A DNA stretch of 64,000 bases from CAWBRT01 sp963696525. Its GTDB lineage: Bacteria > Acidobacteriota > Terriglobia > Terriglobales > Acidobacteriaceae. Numbering within the stretch: position 1 is the stretch's first letter; the number at the start of each line of letters is the position of its first letter. Positions 34,992-44,322 of this stretch are shown one piece after another. Below the pieces are notes generated by a model. It saw only the letters and a program-made list of their open reading frames with translations, did not search any database and was not told the DNA's origin. The DNA lies in the NCBI GenBank assembly GCA_963696525.1, contig CAVOKO010000009.1, forward strand, positions 62,001-126,000, given 5' to 3'. Both the position numbers and the translations under genes were made by a program.

Positions 34992-36330
34992 ATGCGTCTG
35001 CGTTTGCCTCTGATTGCCACACTGGTGGTGCTGGGCTGGGCGCTTGTCCTGCCCTGTGCCGCGGACGTGCTGAAGGTTACGATCGACGGCCCCATACATC
35101 CGATTGCCGAGGAATACATCGGGCGCGCCATTACGGCGGCGGAGCGGCGCCACTCGGAAGCCCTGTTGATCGAGCTGCGCACTCCCGGCGGCCTGATCGA
35201 TTCCACGCGGGAGATCGTCGAGAAGATTCTCGCCGCTCGCGTGCCGGTGATTGTTTACGTGGCCCCAAGCGGCGCACGCGCGGCTTCGGCGGGCTTCTTC
35301 ATTCTCGAATCCGCCGATGTGGCGGCCATGGCTCCCGGCACCAACACCGGGGCGTCGCATCCGGTCTCGCTCACCGGCGGACAGATGGACGAGGTGATGA
35401 AGACCAAGATTGAGAACGATACCGCGGCATTCCTGCGCTCCTACGTCTCCAAGCGCGGCCGCAACGTGCAGACGGCGGAAAGCGCGGTCCTCAAATCGAT
35501 CTCGTGGACCGATCAGGAGGCGCTCTCGCAGCATTTGATCGACATCGTCTCCCCCAATGAGCAGGATCTGCTGCGCCAGCTCGAACGGGCGCGTCGTCCA
35601 GCGTTTCGACGGAAGCTCGGTGACGCTGCATGTGGCCAGCCAGAGGGTCGACGATTTTCCCATGTCGCTCAGGCAGAAAATCCTGGGCTGGCTGATGGAC
35701 CCCAATATTTCATTCCTGTTGCTGGCGGTCGGCGCCTTTGCCATCTATGCCGAAATGAATCATCCGGGGGCCGTGATTCCCGGCGTTGTGGGGGTCATTT
35801 TCATTCTGCTTGCAGTCTTCGCGCTGAATCTTCTGCCGACCCGCTTTGCCGCCATCACGCTCATCCTGGCGGCCTTTGTGCTGTTCGCGCTGGAGGCCAA
35901 ATTCGCCACCCATGGGGTGCTCGGAATCGGCGGCATCGTGGCCCTGACCCTGGGTGGATTGCTGCTGGTCGACGGCCCCATTCCCGAGTTGAGGGTCCAC
36001 CTGCTGACGGCGCTCGGGGTTAGCGTGCCGCTGGGCGTGATCACGGTTTTTCTGATGAACCTCGCCATACGGGCGCGGCGTAACAAGGTCGCGACTGGCT
36101 CCCAAGGCCTGATCGGCGAAACCGGCATCGCGCAGACCGAACTCTGCCCGGCGGGGACGGTGTTTGTTCACGGCGAATTGTGGAGGGCTCGCTCACGGCA
36201 GCCGGTTGCGAACGGAGAGCAGGTGCGGGTCACGCGCGTCATCGGACTGCAGTTGGAGGTGGAACCGTTTACAGAGCCGGCTACGCATAGCGATAGCGAG
36301 TCGGTCCCAACTGCCCGCCAGATCTCCTGA
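34992..36330 (+). CDS. nfeD: NfeD family membrane serine protease (ClpP-class), frameshifted
   Basis: The start at 34992 follows CCGAGGATAAG. A signal peptide precedes a ClpP-like protease domain with IELRTPGGLIDSTREIV and YVAPSGARAASAGFFILESADVAAMAPGT, where the catalytic Ser is in AASAG. Near 35582 one extra C (CTCGAAC for CTGAAC) shifts the frame; the second frame continues GRVVQRFDGSSVTLHVASQ, then four membrane helices and the NfeD beta-barrel (LIGETGIAQTELCPAGTVFVHGELWRA). Repaired length is about 446 residues, normal for NfeD1b. It probably cleaves membrane proteins such as stomatin partners; no stomatin gene is adjacent. Confidence 0.88.
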
Positions 36331-36360
36331 GGCGGGAAAAAGCTTGCGGCAAGCGGAAAC

Positions 36361-36488
36361 GGCGAATCCCCTCAGGGACTAAAACCCGCATTTTTGTTGG
36401 CTATTGACGGACGGGCTTCCACCCCACTACGCGCAAAAGCAGCGCGCAGTGGGGACCCCGGCTGAAGCCCGTCCCCTTCAAAGAATTA
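36361..36488. repeat. Composite repeat: family C with nested family B unit
   Basis: Family C here reads CCCCTCAGGGACTAAAACCC ... GACGGACGGGCT and AGCCCGTCCCCTTCAAAGAA. The B-type insert (CACCCCACTACGCGC...GCGCGCAGTGGGGACCCCG) is at 36420-36460. The copy at 60226 lacks the insert. The rest of the gap to 36678 repeats GCCCCTTCAAAGAACTATTTATG and shows nothing else of note (word given in part). Confidence 0.8.
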
Positions 36489-36678
36489 TTTAGGCAAGAG
36501 GTCGCAGTGCCCCTTCAAAGAACTATTTATGAAACAGGTTCCAGGCGTTGCTCTGGAAGCTTGCTGCAAAGCAGAAATAAAGGCAGCTCAGACGCCGCCT
36601 CAACGCCTCAACTTCGCGCCCTGCGGGTTGCTCAGAATGACAATGAGTCTCAAGCAGTCCCGGCGGAGCGCGGGTTAC

Positions 36679-36915
36679 TTAATCCATCATGCCGCCCATG
36701 CCGGCGTTCGGGCAGGAGCCGCAGGCGCCAGCGCCGGCGCCACACGGACTGGGCGCGCCCGAAGGCGCAGCACCGCTTGCGCGCGGGGCAAAGGTGGAGA
36801 GCAATTGCTCCAACTGCCGGCCATGACAGGCGGGACACTCGGGCTGTTTGGAATCCATTACCAGGGCTTCGAAGGTGCGGCTGCAATCTTTACAGATATA
36901 TTCAAAAATAGGCAT
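36679..36915 (-). CDS. FmdB family zinc-ribbon protein
   Basis: 78 residues from the ATG at 36915 (MPIFEYICKDCSRTFEAL). FmdB-type ribbons have CxxC...CxxC; here the cysteines are ICKDC and CPACHG, with EFGRTFE-like aromatic residues between. After residue 45 the tail is Gly/Ala/Ser-rich and holds four more cysteines (PCGAGAGACGSCPNAG). Members are called putative regulatory proteins, but the function is unknown. The ATG at 36972 would add an unlikely 19-residue extension. Confidence 0.88.
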   Translation of the reverse strand: MPIFEYICKDCSRTFEALVMDSKQPECPACHGRQLEQLLSTFAPRASGAAPSGAPSPCGAGAGACGSCPNAGMGGMMD

Positions 36916-36953
36916 AAAGCTCCACGCAATGTGAACTGTTACATTTATTATAG

Positions 36954-37990
36954 ATGCAATCCACGGTTTCAAACGCCGTTCTCCAGTCTTCCTCTCTCTT
37001 CCTTCCCCGCCGTTGGCTGCGGGGCGCCCACAGACAGACGCTGGCGGGAAATTTTTTGCCGCGTCCGAACCTTTTGCCGCCGCCCGAAGAACGGCTTTTT
37101 CAAGTAGAGCCGGAGACGCAAGTGCTTTGCCATTGCCATTGGCAGCCCGAGCGCCAAAAACAGTTCACCATTCTGCTGGTACATGGCCTCGAAGGCTCCA
37201 GCCAATCGAAGTACATCATCGGCACCGGCGGCAAAGCCTGGCAGATGGGCTGGAACGTGGTGCGGATGAACGTTCGCAACTGCGGAGGCACGGAGAAGCT
37301 CTGCTCCACACTCTACAATTCGGGACTCTCACGCGACGTGCAAAAGGTTGCCATTGGGCTGATCGAGCAGGATGGGCTGGAGGCGATCGGGCTCGCAGGA
37401 TTCTCCATGGGCGGCAACCAGGTGCTGAAGTGCGCCGGCGAGTGGGGCGTGAGCGCGCCGCCCCAGGTGCGCGCCATAGCGGCCGTATCGCCGGCATGCG
37501 ACCTTGCGGTTTCCGCCGACCGCCTGCACCGGCCGCGGAATCGCGTTTATGAGATGTGGTTCCTGCGCAGTCTGTTTCGGCGCTTCCGGCTCAAGGCGCG
37601 GCTGTTTCCCGGCCAGTACGATGTCGAATTGCTGCGCAAGGTGCATAGCATAAGGCAGTTCGATGATTACATCACGGCACGATACATGGGTTTTGAAAGC
37701 GCCGACGATTATTACGCCAGGGCAAGCGCCGCGTGCGTCTCGAGCGAATCGCGATTCCGGCGCTGGTCATTCATTCGAGCGATGACCCGTTCGTGGTGCT
37801 GAGGCCGGAGACGGAAGCGAAGCTGGCGGCCAATCCGCATATCACCTACCGGCGCAGCGAACATGGGGGACACTGCGCTTTTCTGGCCGACGCGGACGGC
37901 TACGACGGACGCTGGGCGGAACAGCAGGTCATCGAGTTTATGGCGGGCGCGACCGAAGTATCCGCGGAAGAGTCCACAACCCCGGCTTAA
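36954..37990 (+). CDS. YheT-type alpha/beta hydrolase, frameshifted
   Basis: The N-terminus LPRRWLRGAHRQTLAGNFLPR is the YheT signature. LLVHGLEGSSQSKYI, RMNVRNCGGTEKLC and LAGFSMGGNQVLK (nucleophile Ser) follow. Near 37735 the frame shifts by one base; the downstream frame gives LERIAIPALVIHSSDDPFVV (acid) and RRSEHGGHCAFL (His). The whole protein is about 345 residues. Esterase or hydrolase activity is expected, with an unknown substrate. The start at 36954 lies 39 bp from the divergent FmdB gene. Confidence 0.85.
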
Positions 37991-38012
37991 CGCAATTCCC
38001 AATCTACCAGAT

Positions 38013-38143
38013 TGTCATGGCGAGCGAAGTCGAGCCACCTTTTGTTTCTGCTGCCGAAAACAAAGGGTGGCTTCACAATCACCCCAGCGAGCCGAGCCTC
38101 GCCGGGGACCCCGATCCTCCGCTTCGCTCCGGTCGCCATGACA
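38013..38143. repeat. 131-bp repeat with 11-bp terminal inverted repeats and nested family B unit
   Basis: TGTCATGGCGA at 38013-38023 and TCGCCATGACA at 38133-38143 are perfect inverted ends. Inside are a hairpin AGCCACC...GGTGGCT and a family B unit at 38080-38113. It looks like a small non-coding mobile unit or its remnant. Confidence 0.7.
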
Positions 38144-38206
38144 TTTCCTTGAGAAATTTCGGTACACCAATCCGGGAATTGCTTTAGGGTCGAGACGCGC
38201 GAACTT

Positions 38207-38243
38207 TCCCACATTTGCCAACCGACGGCAAATATGGGGCACT
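38207..38243. repeat. Family A hairpin (ATTTGCC stem)
   Basis: TCCCACATTTGCC and GGCAAATATGGGGCAC; a near copy with the same stem is at 40465. Confidence 0.75.
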
Positions 38244-38251
38244 GTCAGCGT

Positions 38252-40021
38252 TTATTCTCCATACCTGGTTCTTAATTCTCGTCGATAGGGGCGGTAAGCG
38301 GGTTGCCACATGGCAGCGCGAACCGCTTCGGCGATCTGCCGGTCATCCATATTGCCATCGCGTGGTTCGGCAACGCCGTCGAGCTGCGCCTGCTTGGCCA
38401 CCGCGTTGCCGACGACCTCGGCAACCTCGCGCAAGCGGCTGACCGCGGGCAGCAGAGTGTCCTCGGGATCGCGCGCGGCGGGAGAGGTCTCGGCCAGGGC
38501 CTTGGCTGCGGCCATGAACATGGAATCGGTGACCCGGCGCGCATTCATGGCGAGCACACCCAAGCCGACTCCGGGAAAGATATAGGCATTGTTGGTCTGG
38601 TCGACGGGCATCGCTTTGCCGCGGCGCAGGAGCGGCGGAAAAGGACTGCCGGTGCCGATCACGGCACGCTCCCCGGTCCAGGCCATGAGATCCTGCGGCG
38701 TGGCTTCGCTGCGCGAGGTGGGATTCGAGAGCGGAAAGATCACCGGGCGGGCCACACTGGCAGCCATGGCGCGCACAATTTCCTCGGTAAAGGTTGCGGG
38801 CTGTCCGGAGACGCCGATCAGGGTAGTCGGATGAGCATTGGAGACGACGTCGAAGAGGCCGATGCGCTCCGGCTGTTGCAGTTTCCAGCCGGCAATCGCG
38901 GCCCGCGGCTGCACGAAGGGACGCTGGAAACTTTGCAGACCGGTGCCTTCGACCAGCAGTCCGTCACGATCCACGGCGAAGAATTGGCGGCGCGCCACGG
39001 CTTCCGGCACTCCGCAATCGACAACGGCCTTCAATAATAAAGAGGCGATGCCGCAGCCGGCGGTTCCGGCCCCGAGGATGACGATGCGCTGTCGCGCGAG
39101 CGAAACTCCGGTCACCTGGATGGCGGCCAGCAAGGCTCCGGTGGCCACCGCGGCGGTTCCCTGGATGTCGTCGTTAAAGGTGCAGAGGCGGTCGCGATAG
39201 CGATCGAGCAGGCGGCCGGCGTTGGCGCGCGCGAAGTCCTCCCACTGCAAAAGCACGCGCGGCCAGCGGCGGGATACGGCTTCGACGAACATCTCGATGA
39301 ATTCGTCATACTCAGCGCCGCGCACCCGTTCATGTCTCCAGCCGAGGTAGATGGGATCGGCGAGAAGCTCCTGGTTGTCGGTGCCGAGATCGAGCAGGAT
39401 GGGAAGCGCGTTGAGCGGATGGATTCCGGCACAGGCCGTGTAGAGAGCCAGTTTGCCGATGGGGATTCCCATGCCGCCGGCGCCCTGGTCGCCGAGTCCG
39501 AGAATGCGTTCGCCGTCGCTCACAACGATGACGCGAACCTCGTCGTGGCGGCGATGGTCGAGGATCTCGTGGATGCGGTGGCGGTTTGGATAGCTCAGGA
39601 AGAGGCCGCGAGGCTTGCGCCAGATGCTGCTGAAACGCTGGCAGCCCTCGCCTACGGTGGGGGTGTAGACGAGCGGCAACATCTCTTCGATATGGCGCAC
39701 CAGCAAGGCGTAGAAAAGAGTCTCGTTGGTGTCCTGCAAGTCGCGTAGAAAAGCGTACTGCTGAAAGGGCGTGGGAAATGCTCGCAGGGCAGCGAGCCGC
39801 CGGGAAATCTGCTCATCGAGTGAGCCTACATGAGGCGGCAACATGCCGTGCAGACCGAACTGGTCGCGCTCGGCCTCGGTAAAAGCAGTACCTTTATTGA
39901 GTAAAGGATCGTTGATCAGGTCATAGCCGGAGATATCGACCGTAAGCACGCCGTCGGCTTCGACCGTCGCTGCCGCGAGCACCGGCCGTCTGGGATCTCG
40001 TGCAGGTTGGATTGGGTTCAC
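38252..40021 (-). CDS. maeA: NAD-dependent malic enzyme
   Basis: 589 residues, the long SfcA/MaeA type. It decarboxylates malate to pyruvate and CO2 with NAD. LLVRHIEEMLPLVYTPTVGEGC is the malic N-domain signature, shown here as YTPTVGEGCQRFSSIWRKP; ILGLGDQGAGGMGIPIGKLALYTA and CTFNDDIQGTAAVATGALLAA carry the catalytic and metal residues; IVILGAGTAGCGIASLLL is the NAD site; FPLSNPTSRSEATPQD closes the domain. It supplies pyruvate and fits with the citrate synthase and dehydrogenase genes further along, but it is not in an operon with them. Confidence 0.95.
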   Translation of the reverse strand: MNPIQPARDPRRPVLAAATVEADGVLTVDISGYDLINDPLLNKGTAFTEAERDQFGLHGMLPPHVGSLDEQISRRLAALRAFPTPFQQYAFLRDLQDTNETLFYALLVRHIEEMLPLVYTPTVGEGCQRFSSIWRKPRGLFLSYPNRHRIHEILDHRRHDEVRVIVVSDGERILGLGDQGAGGMGIPIGKLALYTACAGIHPLNALPILLDLGTDNQELLADPIYLGWRHERVRGAEYDEFIEMFVEAVSRRWPRVLLQWEDFARANAGRLLDRYRDRLCTFNDDIQGTAAVATGALLAAIQVTGVSLARQRIVILGAGTAGCGIASLLLKAVVDCGVPEAVARRQFFAVDRDGLLVEGTGLQSFQRPFVQPRAAIAGWKLQQPERIGLFDVVSNAHPTTLIGVSGQPATFTEEIVRAMAASVARPVIFPLSNPTSRSEATPQDLMAWTGERAVIGTGSPFPPLLRRGKAMPVDQTNNAYIFPGVGLGVLAMNARRVTDSMFMAAAKALAETSPAARDPEDTLLPAVSRLREVAEVVGNAVAKQAQLDGVAEPRDGNMDDRQIAEAVRAAMWQPAYRPYRRELRTRYGE

Positions 40022-40157
40022 AGAGCACCCCCTCTGAGATCAGCAATCCTAACACCGGCGGCGAAGCTAGTGGGAAACTCGAAGTTGGGGTAGTGGGCTA
40101 ATCCTGTGTTGCTGTTGTTTCCCCGGCGACTCATAATGGCTGCCCTTGGAGACTCTT

Positions 40158-40427
40158 ATGAAAAAGCTCGAAGATATGATCGGAGAGCAAATCGCCGCAT
40201 GCGTTCCAATGTTCGACCCGATTGTCATGCAAAAGATGACGCTTCATGCCGTCGAGCAGGCTGGAATCTGGGTTGAACACCAGGACTCTACCAACCGAAT
40301 ACTGGTGAGGCTCGGCGCGCAAACATCCCCCAAAACTCTCCTGTTTTTTTTACCGTGGCACGAAATAAGGATGATATGGGGAAGTCTCGATGCCCCAGCC
40401 CTGAACGAAAAATCATTCGGCATATGA
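40158..40427 (+). CDS. Hypothetical protein
   Basis: 89 residues from the ATG at 40158 with GGAG seven bases upstream; a TTG at 40146 is the alternative. Not recognised. It is mostly helical at the start (MKKLEDMIGEQIAACVPMFDPIVMQKMTLHAVEQAG, quoted in part) and more beta-like and hydrophobic toward the end (KTLLFFLPWHEIRMIW). Codon use is less GC-rich than in the neighbours, so it may be recent or not coding at all. Confidence 0.4.
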   Translation: MKKLEDMIGEQIAACVPMFDPIVMQKMTLHAVEQAGIWVEHQDSTNRILVRLGAQTSPKTLLFFLPWHEIRMIWGSLDAPALNEKSFGI

Positions 40428-40464
40428 GTTGAAGGGTGCTCCCCAAGTTGGGAGCTGCTCTAAC

Positions 40465-40504
40465 ATCCCCCACATTGCCAACCGATGGCAAATATGGGGC
40501 ATCC
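40465..40504. repeat. Family A hairpin (ATTGCC stem)
   Basis: TCCCCCACATTGCC and GGCAAATATGGGGCATCC. The remaining sequence from 40505 to about 40770 has no recognisable gene or site. Confidence 0.7.
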
Positions 40505-40771
40505 TGGACGCGGACGAACCAATTTCGCTTTGAGATTTCCCGGCGAAAACAGCCTTCGTCAGGGATTCCCTGACCGGCTAAGAGTCGCTGGTGACCACTC
40601 ACATGACCCTTCGTAACGTCGCCGGCGCACGGGTGAACTTTCCGCATCAACTCCGCTATATACAGTGGTCGGCAATGTTTGTCATGCAACATTTAGTAGA
40701 TGACGGCGGTACATGCCCCAAAAAACACCCTTGAAAGACCCAAAGAACCAGAAGAAAACGGAAGTAATCTG

Positions 40772-40799
40772 TTGACAGCCAGAGTTCCTGAGCTAACCT
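40772..40799 (+). promoter_or_regulatory. Candidate promoter of the pilus operon
   Basis: A perfect TTGACA at 40772-40777 and TAACCT at 40794-40799 with 16-bp spacing. The first gene of the operon starts 113 bp downstream. Confidence 0.5.
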
Positions 40800-40912
40800 G
40801 CTGAACAGCAGTTACAGCCATAAGAGGGCGAAGGACTTCGTCCTTGAAGCCGCGCTGGACGGAAAGGTTGGTCCGCCAGGAGTGGCGAAATTTTGTGGAA
40901 AGGTCAGCAGCG

Positions 40913-41185
40913 ATGGCCGATTCGCCTGAAGTAATGAACATTAAACAGGCCTCGCAATATTTAGGCGTGAGTCCGGACACTTTGTATAAGTACGTGTCGG
41001 AAGAAAGGATTCCCGCCTTCAAGCTAGGCAACCGGTGGAAGTTCAAGAAAACAATATTGGACGCCTGGATGGAAAAGAAAAGCGCCCTCGGGGAAGCTCG
41101 CGGCAAACCACCGCAGCAGGCGCTCAAGGCGCGTCTGGCGGCTACGCCGTCGAAGCGGGCGCGGTTGAGCGGAGCCGGGCGCTAA
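40913..41185 (+). CDS. Excisionase-type helix-turn-helix protein at the head of the pilus operon
   Basis: 90 residues from the ATG at 40913; the frame to 40844 lacks a better start. The core MNIKQASQYLGVSPDTLYKYVSEERIPAFKLGNRWKFKK is a MerR/excisionase (HTH_17) fold, here cited by its YLGVSPDTLYKYVSE helix pair. A Lys/Ala-rich tail follows. It lies 11 bp before pilM. In this context it is more likely a regulator of the pil genes than a phage excisionase, since no integrase is near. Confidence 0.85.
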   Translation: MADSPEVMNIKQASQYLGVSPDTLYKYVSEERIPAFKLGNRWKFKKTILDAWMEKKSALGEARGKPPQQALKARLAATPSKRARLSGAGR

Positions 41186-41196
41186 GGGCATAAAAC

Positions 41197-42255
41197 ATGT
41201 TCGGACTGGGCAGTGGAAAACCAATGGTCGGACTCGACATTGGCTCAAGCAGCATAAAAGCGATTGAGCTTCGCCGCACACGCGGCGAGATCCAGGTGGT
41301 GAACGTCGGCGTGGAACCGCTGGCTTCCGACATCGTGGTCGACTCGATGATCGTCGACAGCGGCAGCGTAGCCAGCTCGATTACCAAGATCTTTGCCGAT
41401 CACGGGATCAAGTCGAAGCAAGTGGCAACCTCGGTGAGCGGACATTCGGTGATCGTCAAAAAGATTTCGATGGCGACCATGTCCGGCGAGGAACTGGAGA
41501 ACGCCGTACGCAACGAAGCCCAGCAACACATCCCCTTCGAGATGAGCGACGTGAACCTGGATTACCAGGTGCTCTCCGGGGAGCAGAGCGGGCCGCAGAT
41601 GGACGTGCTGCTGGTGGCCGTCAAGAAAGACAAGATTCTCAATTACACCAATGCGCTGCAGTTGGCGGGACGGCAGCCGATGATCGTCGACATCGACGCC
41701 TTCGCGCTGCTGAATTGCTACGAATTCAACTACGTGCCGCCATCGAACTCGACCGTGGCGCTGCTGAACCTGGGCGCCAGCGTGATGAACATCAACATCG
41801 TGAAGGGGACCACGCCGCTGTTCACACGCGATGTGAGCGTGGGCGGCAACCAGTACACGGACGCGCTGCAAAAGGAACTCGACCTCAGCTTCGACGACGC
41901 CGAAGGGTTGAAGCTCGGACAAAAGGTGGGCACGGTCAGCGAGGATGCGAAGACGCCGATCCTGCAGCAAGTGACGGAATTGATCGTGCTCGAGATCCAG
42001 AAGACCTTCGATTTCTTCCGCGCCACGGCCAGCGGCGACCACATCGAGCGGATTTACCTGGCCGGCGGTTCCTCGCAGGTGCCCGGACTGATGGAGGCGT
42101 TGCGGCGGGAGTTTTCCTTGCCGGTGGAGCCGTTGAATCCTTTTTTGCGGATCGAGCCGGCGCTAAAAGCGAGCGCTGAACTGCTGGAACAGCACGCGCC
42201 CCAGCTTTCGGTAGCGGTCGGTCTGGCCTTGAGAAGCTTCGAGGACAAGCTATGA
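41197..42255 (+). CDS. pilM: Type IV pilus assembly protein PilM
   Basis: 352 residues. PilM is an actin-like ATP-binding protein on the cytoplasmic face that binds the PilN N-terminus. MVGLDIGSSSIKAIELRR is the phosphate-1 loop, AVRNEAQQHIPFEMSDVNLDYQVL the conserved helix (cited as EAQQHIPFEMSDVNLDY), and YLAGGSSQVPGLMEALR the adenosine loop. The stop overlaps the pilN start by ATGA. Confidence 0.95.
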   Translation: MFGLGSGKPMVGLDIGSSSIKAIELRRTRGEIQVVNVGVEPLASDIVVDSMIVDSGSVASSITKIFADHGIKSKQVATSVSGHSVIVKKISMATMSGEELENAVRNEAQQHIPFEMSDVNLDYQVLSGEQSGPQMDVLLVAVKKDKILNYTNALQLAGRQPMIVDIDAFALLNCYEFNYVPPSNSTVALLNLGASVMNINIVKGTTPLFTRDVSVGGNQYTDALQKELDLSFDDAEGLKLGQKVGTVSEDAKTPILQQVTELIVLEIQKTFDFFRATASGDHIERIYLAGGSSQVPGLMEALRREFSLPVEPLNPFLRIEPALKASAELLEQHAPQLSVAVGLALRSFEDKL

Positions 42256-42822
42256 TCCGGATCAATCTACTGGGCACGCCGAAGGCGAAGGCCCGCCACA
42301 TGCCCAAGGTCACCATGTCGGCGCCGTCGTTGCGGATGCTGGCGATTCTGGCCATCGCAATCGCCTTTGGCGGGGTTTACGTACCTGTACTGGCGGGCGC
42401 AAAACCAGCACGAGAAAATCCAGGTCGACCTGCGCGACGCCGACAAGCAGCTGGCTGCCCTGGCCGGGGTGAAGACGGCGTATACGCAGAAACAAAAAGA
42501 AGTCGACGCACTCAAGCAGAAGTTCGGCGTCATCGACCAACTGCGCGCCCACCAGAATGGTCCGGTGCAGTTGCTGAACACGATCACGCGGACGGTGAAC
42601 GAGACCGACGCCGTATGGCTGAACAAAATGAGCGATGACGGCAAATCGATTTCGATGGATGGGATGGCGCTGAGCCCGACGGCGGTGGCCAACCTGATCG
42701 GCAATCTTAAGAAGTCCGGCTATTTCAAGAACGTCGAACTGAAGGAAACGTTGCAGGACGAGACGGTTAAAAACTATCAGGCGTTCAGCTTCACGCTGGT
42801 GTGCGAGAAGCAGCCGTCCTAA
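42252..42822 (+). CDS. pilN: Type IV pilus assembly protein PilN, frameshifted
   Basis: The start MIRINLLGTPKAK is the conserved PilN motif (INLL) that docks on PilM. The frame breaks in a G run near 42371-42375 (GGGG for GGG); removing one G gives LAIAIAFGGFTYLYWRAQNQ, completing the membrane helix. The second frame continues through a coiled coil (YTQKQKEVDALKQKFGVIDQ) and the periplasmic domain ending VCEKQPS. The repaired protein of about 190 residues is normal for PilN. The single extra base is probably an error since the rest of the operon is intact. Confidence 0.9.
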
Positions 42823-42832
42823 ACGGGGAATT

Positions 42833-43480
42833 ATGGCTAGCTGGAGCGAAATAGAGCCAAAATACAAATTCGGAATCCTCAGCCTGGCATGTGTGCTGAT
42901 TGCGGCCGGGGTCTGGTATGCAATGGTTCGGCCGATGGAACAGCACAACCGCGAAGACCTTGCGGCGCTGCAAGGCAAGAAGGCCGAGATCACGCAGTTG
43001 ATGCCGTTCCAGGCGCGCATCGCCCAACTGAACAAGGAAATCGACAACTACCGGCTGCAGATCGAGCAACAACAGCTGATCGTGCCGGAAGACAAGCAAG
43101 CCGACGGGTTCATCCGCGCCATGCAGGCGCAGGCGCACTCGTCGGGCATAGAGCTTCGGCGCTTTACCGCGCTGCCCGTGGTGACCCACGATTTCTATTC
43201 GGAAGCGCCGTTCGAAATCGAACTGGATGGCCCTTATTTTGCGGTGGTCCGTTTCTTCGAGCAGATCGGCAAGATGGATCGGCTGGTCAGCATCTCGGGC
43301 CTGAACATGGCGAACGTGAAAACTCCAGGGCAGGCGAAAGCGAAAAAGACTTATACCTACGCGGCGGGCGAGAGCGTGGTGGCGACCTGCACGGCAGCCG
43401 CGTATTTCAGTCCGAAGACGCAACCACCACCCGCGAAAGCGGCGGCGGCAGGGGCGGCGCCGGCGGCGCCGAAGAAGTAA
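42833..43480 (+). CDS. pilO: Type IV pilus assembly protein PilO
   Basis: 215 residues: a short cytoplasmic start, one membrane helix (FGILSLACVLIAAGVWYAMV), a coiled coil (ALQGKKAEITQLMPFQARIAQLNKEIDNYRLQ, cited in part) and a ferredoxin-like periplasmic domain (GIELRRFTALPVV, FEIELDGPYFAVVRFFEQIGKM). The tail is Ala/Pro/Lys-rich. PilO pairs with PilN to align the machinery across the periplasm. Confidence 0.92.
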   Translation: MASWSEIEPKYKFGILSLACVLIAAGVWYAMVRPMEQHNREDLAALQGKKAEITQLMPFQARIAQLNKEIDNYRLQIEQQQLIVPEDKQADGFIRAMQAQAHSSGIELRRFTALPVVTHDFYSEAPFEIELDGPYFAVVRFFEQIGKMDRLVSISGLNMANVKTPGQAKAKKTYTYAAGESVVATCTAAAYFSPKTQPPPAKAAAAGAAPAAPKK

Positions 43481-43489
43481 AGGAAAGCT

Positions 43490-44083
43490 ATGGTCTCAAG
43501 AGTTGCAAGTACGATTTTGGGGTTGGCCGTTACCGTCTGGGCGCAGGCCCCGGGCAATGTCCAACCGGTGGTTCCGCTGCGGAGCCCATTCCTGAGTCCG
43601 GTGCGCGCCATTGTGCAGCCGAATGCGCCGGCCACAACACCCGACAGCAATGCGGGAGCGCAGAAACCGACGGCCAATTCAAAGGCTGCCGCAGGCAGCG
43701 CGACGGCGCCATCCGATGGCCCGGCAGCGAAGCCGGCCAGCCCGGACACGGTTAAAGCCGTGGGCGGCAAGCGCGACCCATTTATCACCGCGGTTTCGCC
43801 GGCTAGCGTGGCGGCAGCGGTCTGCAACTCGGGCGGCAAGCGCTGTCTGGCGATCGAACGGATCAATCTGAAGGGCCTAGTGCGCTCCGAGTCGGGCTAT
43901 ATCGCGGTGGTGGTCAATGCGGCGAATCGGGCGTTTTTTCTGCGTGAGAACGATCCGCTTATGAACGGCTACGTGGTGCGGATCACGAGCAATGCGGTCA
44001 CCTTCAAGCAAACCGAGAAGGACCGGACAGGCCATCCGGTTTCGCACGACGTCACTTTGACGCTGGGTGCACCGGCGGGTTAG
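43490..44083 (+). CDS. pilP: PilP-like pilus assembly protein
   Basis: 197 residues with a signal sequence (MVSRVASTILGLAVTVWAQ) but no clear lipobox. A Pro/Ala/Thr-rich linker (residues 25-95) leads to a small beta domain GKRDPFITAVSP...CLAIERINLKGLVRSESGYIAVVVNAANRAFFLRENDPL, the DPF...L.G motif of PilP HR domains. PilP links PilN/PilO to the PilQ secretin. Position between pilO and pilQ supports this strongly. A 239-bp gap with no evident gene precedes pilQ. Confidence 0.85.
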   Translation: MVSRVASTILGLAVTVWAQAPGNVQPVVPLRSPFLSPVRAIVQPNAPATTPDSNAGAQKPTANSKAAAGSATAPSDGPAAKPASPDTVKAVGGKRDPFITAVSPASVAAAVCNSGGKRCLAIERINLKGLVRSESGYIAVVVNAANRAFFLRENDPLMNGYVVRITSNAVTFKQTEKDRTGHPVSHDVTLTLGAPAG

Positions 44084-44322
44084 CGGACGGCTGAAAGAAG
44101 AACGCCGGCCGCGGAATGAAACGCAGAAAAACGCAGGGTCGGCCGACGAGTTGTCGCAGGTTGGTTTTTGGGGGTTGGAGATTTGGTTGGCCCGGAGACG
44201 GAGGGTGCGATTCACCCTCGTGGTCGCCGGGGGTATTCGTTAAAGCAGCGTGTCGGCTGTCTTCGATGGCAGCCGCCGGCGGCCCGCCGGGAGCAAGGCG
44301 TGCCGGTTGCGAGGAGACTTCG

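Noticed and set aside
40913..41185. Phage excisionase marking an integrated element
   Set aside because: No integrase, attachment site or phage gene is near; the gene is 11 bp from pilM and fits as a pil operon regulator.
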